Shown here: piece after piece, positions 63,132 through 64,000 of the stretch
How positions within the stretch are numbered: position 1 is the first letter of the stretch
Layout of the letters: every line of letters starts with the position of its first letter
From: JARRPM01 sp963792815
GTDB lineage: Bacteria > Pseudomonadota > Gammaproteobacteria > Pseudomonadales > Halieaceae
Reading direction: 5' to 3'
DNA length: 64,000 bases
Assembly (NCBI GenBank): GCA_963792815.1
Contig: CAWBXR010000012.1
Coordinates: forward strand, 1 to 64,000
Notes under the pieces: generated by a model
Database searches by the model: none
Told to the model about the DNA's origin: nothing
The model's input: the letters and a program-made list of their open reading frames with translations, nothing else
Program-made: the position numbers and the translations under genes

Positions 63132-63624
63132 TTACTGCTCGCCGATAAGGGCCAGGCGAAGCTCTGGACGGCTTGTCTCAGGGGACAACCAGATGGCCAG
63201 GAAGTCCCGGCCAAAGCCGGGGTCCTCTATAGTACCCAGGGCTTGCCCGTTGAGTAAAAACGTACTCCGGCCCTGGCTATCCAGCGCGATTGCCAGTACA
63301 TCGTTCTTCTTCACGTCCGGCCATAATCAGCGCCAGCTCCTGGAGCCACTGCTGCTGAGCTCCGACCAGACCGAGGCGCTGCCACTCTTTGCGAGTGTTC
63401 TCGATGAGGTCCTGAGCCTGGATATCACGCAGGTACTGTATTTCCAGGCGCAGGGGGCGTGTTCCCTCGACATAAATACCCCCGGGGCTATAAAGCCGGG
63501 AGTCATACACCGGCCACCACAGCACCTCGAGCCGCGCCTGCCCCACCATCTGCAGGTCGCCTGCGTCTGCCCGGACCATGGCGGGTACCAGCAATGCCAG
63601 GAGTACCAGCCCCCAGCGCTTCAT
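63132..63624 (-). pseudogene. Chalcone-isomerase-like exported protein, frameshifted
   Basis: Two frames make one protein of about 163 residues. The first, from ATG 63624, has a signal peptide (MKRWGLVLLALLVPAMVRADA) and the family part ARLEVLWWPVYDSRLYSP, LRLEIQYLRDIQAQDLIENT and WLQELALI. The second frame continues WPDVKKNDVLAIALD, FLLNGQALGTIEDP, DFLAIWLSPETSRP to 63132. The extra base is at 63324 (ATT-A-TGG on the minus strand). This family of bacterial CHI-like proteins often sits with DUF2878 and other lipid-modification genes, as here. It overlaps the DUF2878 gene by four bases. Confidence 0.8.
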
Positions 63625-64000
63625 GAGGCGTCCGCCCCGGCTGTCGGTGCAAGCCGGGTGGTAAGCCGGAACATCAGGGGGAGCAATACTGCCCAGGTGA
63701 CTGCCAGTATCGCCATGGTAGCCGGCAGGGAATAGCCGAATTCAACCGCCCCGAGTCGCAACCCCGCCCAGTAATTGAGCGGAAACGCAATCGCCCCGAC
63801 AAGGGACGCTACCAGCGGGCGATTTCCCAGCCAGGCGAGACTCCTGCCCAGCGCTGCAGCGAAAGCCAGCCAGAGACAGCACAGCCACAGGGGAACGAGG
63901 GCGTCGTGCGGAAACTCAAAGACGCCGCCAATCGAAAGCGCTGCATCAGCCCCAATGCCGATTCCGCCAATGATAGCGAGCTGGCGCAATTCGACGCGGT
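63621..64000 (-). CDS. DUF2878-type membrane protein, 5' end outside window
   Basis: The frame is open to the window edge, so the N-terminus is missing; a TTG at 63989 gives 122 residues but the codons before it are also open. Helices are visible at about 40-60, 62-82 and 92-115, with GIGADAALSIGGVFEFP and LVPLWLCCLWLAFAAAL, the features I associate with DUF2878. The family has no established activity and is usually found near genes of membrane lipid modification under light or oxidative stress. Its stop overlaps the start of the chalcone-isomerase-like gene (ATGA). Confidence 0.75.
   Translation of the reverse strand, partial: RVELRQLAIIGGIGIGADAALSIGGVFEFPHDALVPLWLCCLWLAFAAALGRSLAWLGNRPLVASLVGAIAFPLNYWAGLRLGAVEFGYSLPATMAILAVTWAVLLPLMFRLTTRLAPTAGADAS

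Overview
The window looks like a chromosomal segment of a marine-type gammaproteobacterium close to the Cellvibrionales/Halieaceae-Pseudomonas branch. Support: GC-rich coding DNA, the block tal / STAS protein / PP2C regulator / mlaA that I recall from Pseudomonas, a Pil-Chp type IV pilus chemotaxis cluster, gltX, truC, hrpA, mnmC, ptsP, cls and a haem-containing fatty acid cis-trans isomerase. This placement is inference from gene content; no rRNA gene is present.

Region 1 (1-4850) is accessory and more AT-rich. Six copies of one dispersed repeat, all in the same orientation and each carrying a core GCTAACGACGCA (one variant), bracket exactly one gene per interval: a frameshifted small membrane protein, an intact relative of it, a polytopic membrane protein, an ACMSD-type amidohydrolase and a thioesterase-like protein. 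Four of the five complete copies are 109 bp from TGGCAC to ACGCA. The layout resembles an integron cassette array, but canonical attC core boxes and an integrase are not visible. The array stops just before a tRNA-Ala(GGC) gene, after which core chromosome begins.

Region 2 (5265-17523) is housekeeping: DUF4345 and TRIC-type membrane proteins, a tandem GST/glutaredoxin-fold protein, gltX, truC, a cysteine synthase-like enzyme, an SDR, a lipoprotein, a frameshifted dusA, tal, a TerB-like protein, a STAS/PP2C partner-switching pair whose receiver domain has lost its phosphorylatable Asp, and mlaA. Region 3 (17603-19740) is an HvfABC copper-RiPP operon whose precursor carries nine Cys in EGKCG/EGSCG motifs built from a 27-bp tandem repeat. 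Region 4 (19752-33965) holds hrpA, a MaoC hydratase, two unrecognised proteins, mnmC, a glutaminyl cyclase, a PreP-like M16 protease and a PQQ alcohol dehydrogenase with a cytochrome c. Region 5 (34039-41716) has a Cpx-like system (Spy/CpxP, CpxR, CpxA) with phased GTAAA sites in the divergent promoter, then an amidoligase/peptidase C26 pair, a YqaA-like protein, a tiny lipoprotein and a GGDEF-EAL protein.

Region 6 (42002-56840, minus strand) is the Pil-Chp cluster: pilG, pilI, pilJ, then ChpA split into two proteins (FimL-like/HPt, and HPt/kinase/CheW/receiver), a CheW-like protein and a small protein. No pilH, CheR or CheB is present. Upstream of it lies an operon of a degenerate sigma-54-activator-like regulator and a putative HTH protein, divergent from ptsP. 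Region 7 (57037-64000) holds ptsP, cls and a lipid-modification set: cti, a chalcone-isomerase-like protein and DUF2878. At least four genes show a single-base frameshift (the 213-690 gene, dusA, cti, the chalcone-isomerase-like gene) and hvfC may be a fifth, which suggests indel errors in the assembly or a cluster of decaying genes.
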